The position numbers were made by a program, and so were the translations under genes. From Thermosporothrix hazakensis (GTDB lineage: Bacteria > Chloroflexota > Ktedonobacteria > Ktedonobacterales > Ktedonobacteraceae), in assembly GCF_003253565.1 (NCBI RefSeq), contig NZ_QKUF01000001.1:825867-889866 (forward strand): a stretch of DNA of 64,000 nt, written 5' to 3'. The notes below the pieces were generated by a model that saw nothing but the letters and a program-made list of their open reading frames with translations, was not told the DNA's origin and searched no databases. Below are positions 35,793-44,073 of the stretch, in pieces (position 1 is the first letter of the stretch; each line of letters begins with the position of its first letter).

Positions 35793-36392
35793 ATGCACAC
35801 TGACGCCAATACAACTAATGTTCCGCGCCGCTCACATAAAGATTATTACACTGCGCTCTATCAGGCCGCACTGACCTTTACTTCCAGCCTTGAGCTTGAT
35901 CAAGTGCTGCAAAGTGTTGTGACCAGCATTACTGAAGCCATGCAGGTTGATGCCTGTGTCCTTCGCCTATTTGATCAGGAAACTGGTCAACTGCACTTGA
36001 GCGCCGTTTATGGCCTGAGCGGCCAATACCTTGCAAAAGGCCCTGTAGATATCACCCATAGTGCGATTGACAGTGAAGCGCTTGCCGGAGCCCCCGTCTG
36101 CATCACTGATGTTCGTGTAGATAAACGCTTCCAGTATCAGCATGCCGCCAGAGACGAAGGGCTTGTCTCGCTCCTCTGCGTTCCCCTGGAGGTTCATGGA
36201 GAGGCGATCGGTGTCTTGCGCGTGTATACAAAACACGAGACCGACTTTAATGAGGATGATATCCAGTTCCTTTCTGTCCTGGGCAGTCTGGCCGCGTTGG
36301 CTATCGAAAATGCCCGCTTATATGAAGGCGTCAGGAGTTCCTATCAGGGCGTGATCGGTGCCCTCTGGGGAACACCTTTTACCTCTATGTAG
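35793..36392 (+). CDS. GAF-domain sensor protein
   Basis: A 199-residue protein made of one GAF domain: LYQAALTFTSSLELDQVLQSVVTSITEAMQVDACVLRLFDQETGQLHLSAVYGLS, then SLLCVPLEVHGEAIGVLRVYT and FNEDDIQFLSVLGSLAALAIENARLYE. GAF domains bind small ligands such as cyclic nucleotides, haem or chromophores; no cysteine or His arrangement here points to one. There is no output domain, so it probably works with a partner. The start is the ATG at 35793 with ggggagag just upstream; the frame is open upstream to 35664 but without an RBS. Confidence 0.85.
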   Translation: MHTDANTTNVPRRSHKDYYTALYQAALTFTSSLELDQVLQSVVTSITEAMQVDACVLRLFDQETGQLHLSAVYGLSGQYLAKGPVDITHSAIDSEALAGAPVCITDVRVDKRFQYQHAARDEGLVSLLCVPLEVHGEAIGVLRVYTKHETDFNEDDIQFLSVLGSLAALAIENARLYEGVRSSYQGVIGALWGTPFTSM

Positions 36393-36424
36393 TGACATAC
36401 AGGTATATATGCTATCAGGAAAAG

Positions 36425-36465
36425 CAATGAGGGGAGCGCTGGCTGTTTCAGTGCTCCCCTCATTG
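36425..36465. terminator. Strong bidirectional terminator
   Basis: Perfect 13-bp stem caatgaggggagc (36425-36437) / gctcccctcattg (36453-36465) between convergent genes. Confidence 0.8.
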
Positions 36466-36471
36466 TAAGCC

Positions 36472-36813
36472 TCACCGAAGCAGCAATTGCGCCGCCTGCT
36501 GTCCCTGATTATGCAGGGCAACAATCTGTTCTATCTCGGCAGGCGTACAGGCGAGCAACAGCTTGATCTCGCTATCTCGTTTCAACATATCTACACAACA
36601 GAGGAGCGCCGTCACATGTCGCTCCTCCAGACTTCCCACCCAGACGTCAACACCCTGCCCATCACCCGATGTGGTGCCCGCCAGATATCCATAGTCCAGC
36701 GGATAGACCATAGAAGCATAGCGCGGATGCTTGCTCCCCTTTGGCCTGTCAATGACCAGTTCCGTTGTCGAAACCAGCTCATCCAGATAGTGCCAGAAAC
36801 GTTCTTCGCTCAT
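36472..36813 (-). CDS. Inorganic pyrophosphatase-like protein
   Basis: A 113-residue protein with the soluble family I pyrophosphatase core in shortened form: VIDRPKGSKHPRYASMVYPLDYGYLAGTTSGDGQGVDVWVG, which keeps the Lys, Tyr and Asp positions around the metal site. It is shorter than classic enzymes of about 170 residues and lacks the second metal-binding DxxxD block, so activity is uncertain. The ATG at 36813 has aaggag 5 bases upstream; a GTG one codon earlier is too close. It follows the DUF711 gene by 9 bases, so the two are translated from one message. Confidence 0.8.
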   Translation of the reverse strand: MSEERFWHYLDELVSTTELVIDRPKGSKHPRYASMVYPLDYGYLAGTTSGDGQGVDVWVGSLEERHVTALLCCVDMLKRDSEIKLLLACTPAEIEQIVALHNQGQQAAQLLLR

Positions 36814-36822
36814 CACTTCTCC

Positions 36823-37986
36823 TTATATCAGGGCAGTCGTGAGATGGGGCGAACTGAAGCAGGCGCGCTCACCGCGTTGCTTCCCGGGAACAGGAAACAG
36901 ACGCGCCGAGAGTTGTTTCCGCCAGCGCAGTGCCAGAGCCGCGACATCAAGCAGAATATGCGCGATCTCTTCCTGCGTACAATCACCCGGCAAGGGCACG
37001 GTATCAAGCCCGGTTCCACAGACGCTTGAGTAGAGTAACAACGAATGCAGGTGCACTTTCCGCTCGCTCCAACGCCGCCCCAGAAGCGTATCTTCCAGTA
37101 CCGGCAACATCAGTCCGTTATATCCACATAGCGGCAACTCGATCGATTGCAATGCAGTAGTCATGGCCGCCGTGACCGCCAGCGACCCGGCAGACCCAAG
37201 CTCGCCATAGCCACACGCCTCAATCGCCTCCGCAATACTCTCGTCGGCCATCGGCGCTGGTGAAAGGTCAATGCCACCAAAGCGAACACCAGCCTCCTGT
37301 GCCAGCTCCTGACCAAGTGTCACCATTGGAGCCGCTGCCGCATAGCAGCTATTGCGTACCAGCTCTGTGATCTGTACAGGAGTCAGCACCCCCTTCGTTT
37401 CGGCCTGCGCTCGCTTAATGGCATCCCTGACCAGACCGGCCCCCTGAACGCCAAGCGTGATGTTTGTCGGCCCCGCATGATAGGCCGCAGGAAAGAACGG
37501 TCCTCCCGGTTTTACGCAGGCAAGCAACGCAAAGCGGAAGTTCCCAAAACCCTCGTCGGTCTCAAGCGCCAGCCGCCGCATCACATGCGCCGTCAGCATC
37601 GCTGCCTGATAGGATAACTCCCGTTCGACAAGCACCGTAGCACTGAGCGCCGTAGTCGTGATCAGCATATCAGCCAGTGTATCAAAGCTGGCGGTCGCTG
37701 CTTCCTCGGCACGGAGAGGCCCAATCGAGCAATACTCAATTCCCTCTTTCTCTAACAACCGCTGTAGCTCCTGTGCATACGCTTGAATCTGTGCAATTGA
37801 CCAGCCTGTAAGATCATCAAAGAGCGGGCGCGTTGAGAACCGCAGCGTCTGTACTGTATAGCCCTGCTCCTGAAACTGTTGCCCGATACGCCGGACTAGC
37901 GCCGCGGCACGCTGAATCTGCTGCTCCTTGAGCGGATGAGCCTCTGAAATACCAAGCGTAATAGCACGAATAGGTGGGTATGGCAT
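36823..37986 (-). CDS. DUF711 family protein
   Basis: A 387-residue DUF711 (UPF0210-like) protein of unknown biochemical function. Recognised by FGNFRFALLACVKPGGPFFPAAYHAG, GGIDLSPAPMADESIAEAIE, GYNGLMLPVLEDTLLG and YSSVCGTGLDTVPLPGD, which are family-typical glycine- and acid-rich motifs. Related PFL-associated proteins exist, but no pyruvate-formate-lyase gene is seen here. No signal peptide or membrane segment. It is the first gene of a two-gene unit with the pyrophosphatase-like gene, and divergent from the Dna2-like gene. Confidence 0.85.
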   Translation of the reverse strand: MPYPPIRAITLGISEAHPLKEQQIQRAAALVRRIGQQFQEQGYTVQTLRFSTRPLFDDLTGWSIAQIQAYAQELQRLLEKEGIEYCSIGPLRAEEAATASFDTLADMLITTTALSATVLVERELSYQAAMLTAHVMRRLALETDEGFGNFRFALLACVKPGGPFFPAAYHAGPTNITLGVQGAGLVRDAIKRAQAETKGVLTPVQITELVRNSCYAAAAPMVTLGQELAQEAGVRFGGIDLSPAPMADESIAEAIEACGYGELGSAGSLAVTAAMTTALQSIELPLCGYNGLMLPVLEDTLLGRRWSERKVHLHSLLLYSSVCGTGLDTVPLPGDCTQEEIAHILLDVAALALRWRKQLSARLFPVPGKQRGERACFSSPHLTTALI

Positions 37987-38157
37987 TGCTTTTTCCTCTT
38001 TTCTTTGCTTGCTCTTGAATTACAAGATAGGTACTTACACGCCCTTTGCACGCGATAGGGAAGTCTCCCTTTATCTGCCCAGTATACAGAGGCAGGATTG
38101 ACGGGCGCAAGCATACCGACTACACTTGAGCTAGAATGCGATGGAGGGGAGTTTTGC

Positions 38158-41154
38158 TTGAACGTTATGCACACGAATGAACACCTTGCCGATGGACAGC
38201 CTGATTGCTTCCTTTGTACCCTGGATAGAAGCAGCCATGCGTTCCATGAAACCCAGATTGAAGGACGGATACTCAGCGCACAGGAAACAAGCTATCAGGG
38301 AGAACGTTTCGCAACATTTTTTCTGGACACCGGGAGCCGCTACATTGCCCTTCATCTCTCCCACAGCTACTATCGCAGTCTTGTACAGGCACTGCGTGAG
38401 CGACGTGAGGCCATCCGAAAAGCACCACTCAATCTACGTGCCTATCATCTCCCCGCAGAGCCCGAGCCGATAGAACAACAGGGTGTGAGCTGGTATCATT
38501 ACTTCGGGAATCAATACTCACTGGCGATTCTGGAACCGGACACACTGCTGAACATCACCGACCTGAATCAGGCAGAATATTGCCCACGTCAATATCTTCT
38601 GCAACGGCTGCTCCCCTCTCCCTCCTCCATCGAGGCCATACGCGGAAATCTGGTGCATTATTGCTTTAAAGAGCTGCTGAAAGAGCATGACCGCAACCCG
38701 GACCCGGGACCGGCCCTGGATATTCTGCAACAGCACCTGGAAGAGGCACTGAAGCTTTACAGTATTGATATCGCTCTGGCACAGTTCACGCCGGATGCGC
38801 TCCGTGCCGAGGTACAGCCGCATCTGGAAAGCCTTGCCCGCTGGTATGAGAGTGAACGCACCACCCTGTGGGATCTGGCAACACCCTCCAACGGGCAACA
38901 GGTACGCGCTGAAACCTTCCTGCTGGCGCCCGAGATCGGGCTGCGCGGTCGGTTGGACCTGTTCTGGCAACAGGGAGAGCGGCAGCGCCTGCTTGAGTTA
39001 AAAACTGGCGGAGCGAATGGAAAGCTCCCGAAGACAGCGCATCGCTGGCAGGTGCTTGGCTATCATGCCCTGCTGGCAGTTCGCCGCGACTCCAAAATGA
39101 AGCGCGCTCTCGGTACCCTGCTCTACAGCGGCACACCGGGCCAGGCTCAGACTTTTGGCATTCCCTCAACAATTCGCGAGTTGCAACGCGTTGTAGAGAC
39201 GCGCAACATCCTTGTCCTGCATCAGATCAGCGCCATTCCCTCACCACCACCCGAGCGCCGCTGCCCGCGCTGTAGCCTGCGCCACGAATGCAACACGATC
39301 TCTTCTTTGCTGCAATGGGAACCACCAGATCTCACCGATGATCCGCTTGACGCTGAATCTCCTTTTCCCAACGTTCGAATCAATGAGGAGCGTCCCTTCT
39401 TTGCGCACTATTATCACCTGCTCCAACTGGAAGGTAGAGAGGCGGAGAAACAGCAGGCGCAACTCTGGCAGGCTCCCGTTCTGGAACGGATCGAGCGCGG
39501 TGTGGCCCTCAGGGGACTGGAACCGCTGGGCGAAGCCAGGGCCGAAAAAGACGGCTGGGAACAGACCTTCCGCTGCATCAATACCTCTGAACTACGCGAG
39601 GGCGACGAAATCCTGCTCAGTGACGGCGACCCGATTCGCGGTGAGGTGGTCAGCGGCACGATCCTGAGAATCAGCGCCGAAGAGGTCACGGTCTGGACTC
39701 GTGAGCTGATCGCGCATCCGCACCTGATCGACCGCTACTCAAGTGATCTCGTCCATACTCGCACCCTGCAAAATCTAACCCGCTGGCTTCAGGTCGAGCC
39801 GCATCTGCGCGATCTGGTTGCCGGAAAGGTTCGGCCCCGCTTCTATGAGCGCCACGTTGAAGGTCGTCCTGAATTCAACATCGAGCAGAACCTTGCGGTG
39901 ACCCGTGCCCTGCAAATGCGCGACTATCTACTTGTGCATGGTCCTCCAGGAACCGGCAAAACCAGTGTTATTGCGGAGATCGTCAGACGCCTCTGTGCTG
40001 AGGGCAAGCGCGTGCTCCTGGCAGCATTTACCAATCAGGCCGTTGACAACATCCTCAAGCGCCTCGAAAAAGAGGGCTTCACCGATTACATTCGCCTGGG
40101 GCACGAACGGAGCATCGATCCACAGGTGCAGCATCGCCTGTTGCAAACGCTGGTCGACGATCCTGCAAGCGTACATGAGGTGTTGCAACGCATGCCCGTT
40201 ATCGCTTCAACCACCGCCACATGGTCATCAGACAAGTATGGTGAAAATGGCCTGCACTTTGATGTGGCCGTCATTGATGAGGCCGGACAACTGACGATTC
40301 CCGCAATTCTGGGAGCGCTTCGCTTCGCCAAACGCTTTATCCTTGTTGGGGATGAAAAGCAGCTCCCGCCGCTGGTCCAGAGTCAGGAAGCAGCCGAGCT
40401 TGGTTTGAGCGAATCGCTCTTCAGCCAGCTCAAGCGGCTGGATGACGAGTATATGCAACAGGCGCCACAGGCGATCAGCGCTTGCGTGCCGTTACGGGTG
40501 CAGTATCGTATGAACAAATGGATCTCTCACTTCGCCTCGCGGGTCTTCTATCAGGACCAGCTTGTAGCAGCACCAGAGATCGCAAACCAGCGCCTCCGCT
40601 TCACCAGAAAGCCCGAAAAGCTGTCCGAACCAGAACCAGCCTTTGTCGTCCCGATGCTCGTTCCCGGTCATCCGCTCGTTTTTCTGGATGTGCCGGGCAA
40701 CGAAGACGAGCACAAAATCAGTACGACAGAGGCACAGGCAGTTAGAGCATTGGTGGGTGGGCTGCTGGCCCGAGGCGTTGCGCCGCAGGATATTGGCATT
40801 ATCGCCCCCTACCGCGCTCAGGTAGCGCTGCTCAGGCGAACCCTGCTTCAGCCAGATATCAGCTACGAATGGGAGGGAACACCAGACATCAGCATAGATA
40901 CCGTCGATCGCTTTCAGGGAGGAGAGCGCCCGGTCATTATTATCTCGTTTGCGACCGCACGAGAACCGGCCCGCGACACCCTCCGCCGCGATTTCCTGGT
41001 TGATCCGCACCGTCTGAATGTCGCTCTAACCCGGGCACAACAGAAGCTGATGCTGGTTGGCAGCGTAGCAGCACTGGAAAACCTGCCCATTTTCAACCGC
41101 CTGATAACCTATTGCCGCAGCATGAAAACGATCACACCCTATCATCCTTCCTGA
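38158..41154 (+). CDS. Dna2-like nuclease-helicase
   Basis: A 998-residue fusion. The N-terminal half is a Cas4/Dna2-type PD-(D/E)xK nuclease: AEYCPRQYLLQ (first Cys of a 4Fe-4S cluster), IRGNLVHYCFKELL (His), GLRGRLDLFW (Asp), RLLELKTGG (Glu-x-Lys), and CPRCSLRHEC with the other three Cys. The C-terminal half is a superfamily 1 helicase: LVHGPPGTGKTSVIAEI, AAFTNQAVDNIL, VAVIDEAGQLTIP, LVGDEKQLPPL, VQYRMN, TVDRFQGGERPVII and NVALTRAQQKL. This is the domain order of eukaryotic Dna2, which trims flaps and resects breaks. The TTG at 38158 is chosen because gaggggag stands 6-8 bases upstream; TTG 38098 and ATG 38167 are alternatives. Confidence 0.9.
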   Translation: MNVMHTNEHLADGQPDCFLCTLDRSSHAFHETQIEGRILSAQETSYQGERFATFFLDTGSRYIALHLSHSYYRSLVQALRERREAIRKAPLNLRAYHLPAEPEPIEQQGVSWYHYFGNQYSLAILEPDTLLNITDLNQAEYCPRQYLLQRLLPSPSSIEAIRGNLVHYCFKELLKEHDRNPDPGPALDILQQHLEEALKLYSIDIALAQFTPDALRAEVQPHLESLARWYESERTTLWDLATPSNGQQVRAETFLLAPEIGLRGRLDLFWQQGERQRLLELKTGGANGKLPKTAHRWQVLGYHALLAVRRDSKMKRALGTLLYSGTPGQAQTFGIPSTIRELQRVVETRNILVLHQISAIPSPPPERRCPRCSLRHECNTISSLLQWEPPDLTDDPLDAESPFPNVRINEERPFFAHYYHLLQLEGREAEKQQAQLWQAPVLERIERGVALRGLEPLGEARAEKDGWEQTFRCINTSELREGDEILLSDGDPIRGEVVSGTILRISAEEVTVWTRELIAHPHLIDRYSSDLVHTRTLQNLTRWLQVEPHLRDLVAGKVRPRFYERHVEGRPEFNIEQNLAVTRALQMRDYLLVHGPPGTGKTSVIAEIVRRLCAEGKRVLLAAFTNQAVDNILKRLEKEGFTDYIRLGHERSIDPQVQHRLLQTLVDDPASVHEVLQRMPVIASTTATWSSDKYGENGLHFDVAVIDEAGQLTIPAILGALRFAKRFILVGDEKQLPPLVQSQEAAELGLSESLFSQLKRLDDEYMQQAPQAISACVPLRVQYRMNKWISHFASRVFYQDQLVAAPEIANQRLRFTRKPEKLSEPEPAFVVPMLVPGHPLVFLDVPGNEDEHKISTTEAQAVRALVGGLLARGVAPQDIGIIAPYRAQVALLRRTLLQPDISYEWEGTPDISIDTVDRFQGGERPVIIISFATAREPARDTLRRDFLVDPHRLNVALTRAQQKLMLVGSVAALENLPIFNRLITYCRSMKTITPYHPS

Positions 41155-41287
41155 TCTGCAAGCGTTATTGCAAAGATCTATTGCAGCCTGCTACAACTAT
41201 AGTGTATGCTCAAGAGTATCTACAGAAATGGAGTGTGCGAGCAGAAGATCAAGGGTAAAAGGAGCAGCTCAAACAGAGGAGGATAGA

Positions 41288-42235
41288 ATGAAGCAGGGCT
41301 CAATTCTTGTTGCTGGTAGCTTGAATATGGATCAGGTAGTACGCGTTCCTCGCATCCCCGCGCCAGGCGAAACATTGCTCGGGGCCGGTTCCTTGAAACT
41401 CATCCCGGGCGGTAAGGGGGCCAATCAGGCTGTTGCAATGGCCCGACTGGGAGGCTCAGTCAGCATGGCCGGACGAGTAGGGAGCGATCCCTTTGGCAAG
41501 CAATTGGTAGCAGAGCTTCACAAACACTCGATTGACACTGAATTGATCGTCACAGATCCTATAGAATCAAGCGGCGTTGCGTTCATCTTTCTATTGCCCG
41601 AAGGCGAAAATTCGATTGTTGTTGCAGGCGGGGCCAATATGCAGGTCGGACGAGATGAACAGCACTTTGCAGCAATTCAAGAGGCACTTCCTCAGGCAAA
41701 GGCCCTCGTACTACAAATGGAAATCCCTATCGAGACGGTCACCCGCCTGATCGAAGCTGCCCATAAGGTTCACGTTCCCGTTATTCTCAATCTGGCCCCG
41801 GCGCATTCCCTGCCACGAGAGGTCTTACAAAAGGTCTCTGTGCTGATCCTCAACGAAACCGAGGCCAGCCACCTCAGCGGCCAGCAAGTGAACACGACGG
41901 AGGATGCACAGGTTGTCGCCACGGTCCTACAGGGATATGGCATTCAGACGGTTGTTATCACCCTGGGAGGCAGAGGAGCTGTGTTGGTCACCCGAAACGA
42001 GGAGCACAAACCACGCTGCGTCTATCAGGCGGCCCCCCGCATCCAGATTGTGGACACAACAGCCGCCGGGGACTGCTTTGTAGGCGCATTGACCGTTGCC
42101 CTTGCCGAAGGGAAGCAGGCAGAGGAGGCGCTGCGCTTCGCAGTCTATGCCGGCTCGCTCAAAGTAACGCGGTTTGGCGCTCAATCGGGCATGCCAACAC
42201 TGGAAGAAGTGCTTGCCTCATATCCCTCACACTGA
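41288..42235 (+). CDS. rbsK: Ribokinase
   Basis: A 315-residue PfkB-family sugar kinase that phosphorylates ribose at O5 with ATP. Motifs: VAGSLNMDQVVRVPRIPAPGETLLG (first PfkB signature region), PGGKGANQAVAMARLGG, ILNLAPA and the second PfkB signature DTTAAGDCFVGAL with the catalytic Asp. NETE (LNETEASHLSG) is also typical of ribokinase. The ATG at 41288 has gaggag upstream; the open frame before it is non-coding in style. It is convergent with a nucleoside hydrolase gene whose product would release ribose, which supports the role in nucleoside salvage. Confidence 0.92.
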   Translation: MKQGSILVAGSLNMDQVVRVPRIPAPGETLLGAGSLKLIPGGKGANQAVAMARLGGSVSMAGRVGSDPFGKQLVAELHKHSIDTELIVTDPIESSGVAFIFLLPEGENSIVVAGGANMQVGRDEQHFAAIQEALPQAKALVLQMEIPIETVTRLIEAAHKVHVPVILNLAPAHSLPREVLQKVSVLILNETEASHLSGQQVNTTEDAQVVATVLQGYGIQTVVITLGGRGAVLVTRNEEHKPRCVYQAAPRIQIVDTTAAGDCFVGALTVALAEGKQAEEALRFAVYAGSLKVTRFGAQSGMPTLEEVLASYPSH

Positions 42236-42243
42236 GCGTCGGT

Positions 42244-42278
42244 GAGTAGTCTCCAGATCTTCGCACTGGAAACTACTC
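42244..42278. terminator. Bidirectional hairpin between ribokinase and nucleoside hydrolase genes
   Basis: 13-position stem gagtagt-c-tccag (42244-42256) / ctgga-a-actactc (42266-42278) with one mismatch. T-runs are poor. Confidence 0.55.
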
Positions 42279-42290
42279 ATGCTCCCTTTG

Positions 42291-43208
42291 CTAGCGGACC
42301 GCCCGATGCAAGAGCTGCACAAAGCGCTCATGGGATGCGGTCAGAACAACCTCTACGTTTGGCTCACGCTGAAGAACATTCCCGATATCCACAATAGTCT
42401 GGCCACGAGTTAACGAATCGGTCGCGACATCGACAAAGAAGCGGCCCGTCTCGGTTGCCGTTTCTGGCTCAAGCGCGATCGCCATTGTCAGCGGATCAGC
42501 CAGCACAATGCCCCGTTGTAGATTCTTCTGACTGACTTCCCGCGCCACCCGCTGAATATCGACACAGAACGTGGCCAGCGACGTGCCTTGTGCCTGAAGC
42601 TGACCTTCTTCCTCGGGAGTCAACATACCATAGCGACTTGAAAGCTGCCAGTCAACCAGCTTGATTGGCATACCCGAAGCGAACACGATTTTCGCTGCCT
42701 CAGGATCGACCCAGGCATTATATTCCGCAACCGGGGTTACATTACCACCAGAGACTGAGCCCCCCATCACAATACACTCTCGAACCAGAGACGCCAGTTC
42801 CGGTTCAAGCGTGAGAGCAAGCGCTAGATTGGTCAGCGGCCCCAGGGCCACCAGCGTGATCTCAGAGGGATAGCGCCGAATCGTTTCACGCAACACATCA
42901 ACCGCATGGCGCTCCGCGGGCACTCTTCCGCTCAAGGGCAACCCGATATCTCCCAGACCATCCTGTCCATGATAATCGTGAGCTGCCTCCAATGGCCGCA
43001 ATAACGGTGCAACCGCCCCGGGATAGACCGGCACCTGCTTGCCACACAACTCAACCGTGTAGAGCGCGTTCTGTACCCCCTGCTCAAGTGGCATATTTCC
43101 GCATACCACCGTGATCGCCTCAATCGTCACATCAGGATATGTCAGCGCCATGACCAGCGCGACTGCATCATCACTGGCTGTATCTGTATCGATAATAAAA
43201 CGCCGCAT
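42291..43208 (-). CDS. Inosine-uridine preferring nucleoside hydrolase
   Basis: A 305-residue nucleoside N-ribohydrolase, splitting nucleosides into base and ribose. The calcium-binding N-terminus IIDTDTASDDAVALVMAL is present, followed by GADG-like YHGQDGLGDIG, LVALGPLTNLALAL, IVMGGSVSGGNVTPVAEYNAWVDPEAA, and LADPLTMAIALEP with the second metal ligand Asp. Length and motif order match the IunH family. Its leader contains a perfect 56-bp tandem duplication with a hairpin in each copy. Placed end to end with ribokinase, it forms a ribonucleoside salvage pair, although the two are on opposite strands. Confidence 0.93.
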   Translation of the reverse strand: MRRFIIDTDTASDDAVALVMALTYPDVTIEAITVVCGNMPLEQGVQNALYTVELCGKQVPVYPGAVAPLLRPLEAAHDYHGQDGLGDIGLPLSGRVPAERHAVDVLRETIRRYPSEITLVALGPLTNLALALTLEPELASLVRECIVMGGSVSGGNVTPVAEYNAWVDPEAAKIVFASGMPIKLVDWQLSSRYGMLTPEEEGQLQAQGTSLATFCVDIQRVAREVSQKNLQRGIVLADPLTMAIALEPETATETGRFFVDVATDSLTRGQTIVDIGNVLQREPNVEVVLTASHERFVQLLHRAVR

Positions 43209-43318
43209 AGAATACTCCTTACAAAAGCCTTATTATCTATCACCCATATTGATAGTAACAGAATAGAATACTCCTTACAAAAGCCTTATTATCTATCACC
43301 CATATTGATAGTAACAGA
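43207..43318. repeat. Perfect tandem duplication (2 x 56 bp) in the nucleoside hydrolase leader
   Basis: Copies at 43207-43262 and 43263-43318 are identical. Each contains, on the minus strand, the RBS taaggag and a 6-bp inverted repeat ctatca-N7-tgatag. The copy at 43207 carries the real start codon context. The duplicated inverted repeat could be a doubled operator. Confidence 0.95.
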
Positions 43319-43346
43319 TATAATAAGAGGACGATGCAAGTCGCTT

Positions 43347-43375
43347 TTGACAATTGCCCGGAAATACAGTATATT
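43347..43375 (+). promoter_or_regulatory. Near-consensus promoter for the MIP18-family gene
   Basis: TTGACA (43347-43352), 17-base spacer, TATATT (43370-43375), about 60 bases before the start at 43438. Confidence 0.8.
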
Positions 43376-43437
43376 ACAAGAGTATATTCCGACCTTTTTA
43401 CTCGGATTAAACAGGAGCAAAATCAAGGAGCCGATGA

Positions 43438-43749
43438 ATGGCACAGATTAACGAAGCAGAAGTACTGGACGCCTTACGCGAATGCTATGATCCAGAGATA
43501 CCGGTCAATATCGTCGATCTCGGGCTGGTGTACGGCCTTAACATAAACCAGGAAGAAGGGCACGTAGATGTCACCATTACCCTGACAGCTATTGGTTGTC
43601 CGATGGCCGGAGAGGTGATGGAGGAGATCGACATGCGTGTACGTCAGGTCGAAAACGTGAAAAGCTGCAAAGTCGACCTCACCTTCGATCCTCCCTGGTC
43701 TCCTGAGCGGATGACAGAAGACGCACGGTGGGAACTGGGTCTTGTCTAA
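43438..43749 (+). CDS. MIP18/DUF59 family Fe-S assembly protein
   Basis: A 103-residue DUF59 (MIP18/PaaD-like, SufT-like) protein: EVLDALRECYDPEIPVNIVDLGLVYGLNI, then VTITLTAIGCPMAGEVMEEI and CKVDLTFDPPWSPERMTEDARWELG. The DPE(I)PVNIVDLGL and CP motifs and the PPW near the end are standard. Family members help mature Fe-S proteins; the Cys in GCPM is conserved. It stands alone with its own near-consensus promoter; no suf genes are adjacent. The RBS is weak (gga) but the ATG at 43438 fits the family start. Confidence 0.92.
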   Translation: MAQINEAEVLDALRECYDPEIPVNIVDLGLVYGLNINQEEGHVDVTITLTAIGCPMAGEVMEEIDMRVRQVENVKSCKVDLTFDPPWSPERMTEDARWELGLV

Positions 43750-44073
43750 GCAGAAAACACAATGGGTGGGCTGGTTCCATGACAGAGCCAGTTCATCCAT
43801 ATTTTCCACCTCTCTTTCTCCTTTCCTCATCCCTCACTCTCTTCTCCACTTTTCCTTCTGAATTTACCCTATCACCTGAGTAAAGTCAATCATAGCAAAG
43901 CACTTCCATCCCTCGCTATCGAGCCTCTCGCATGGTATGATAGGGTGCGAGAAGTACTGCGAGACTGCCAACTTGGCACAACCGAGAAAGAATGGTATGC
44001 TAGTAGGACCTTATCCTGTACGGCACTTTCTTGCGTTCTATCTGTACTTATCTGGAGTTCTCGGAGTTTTTGC

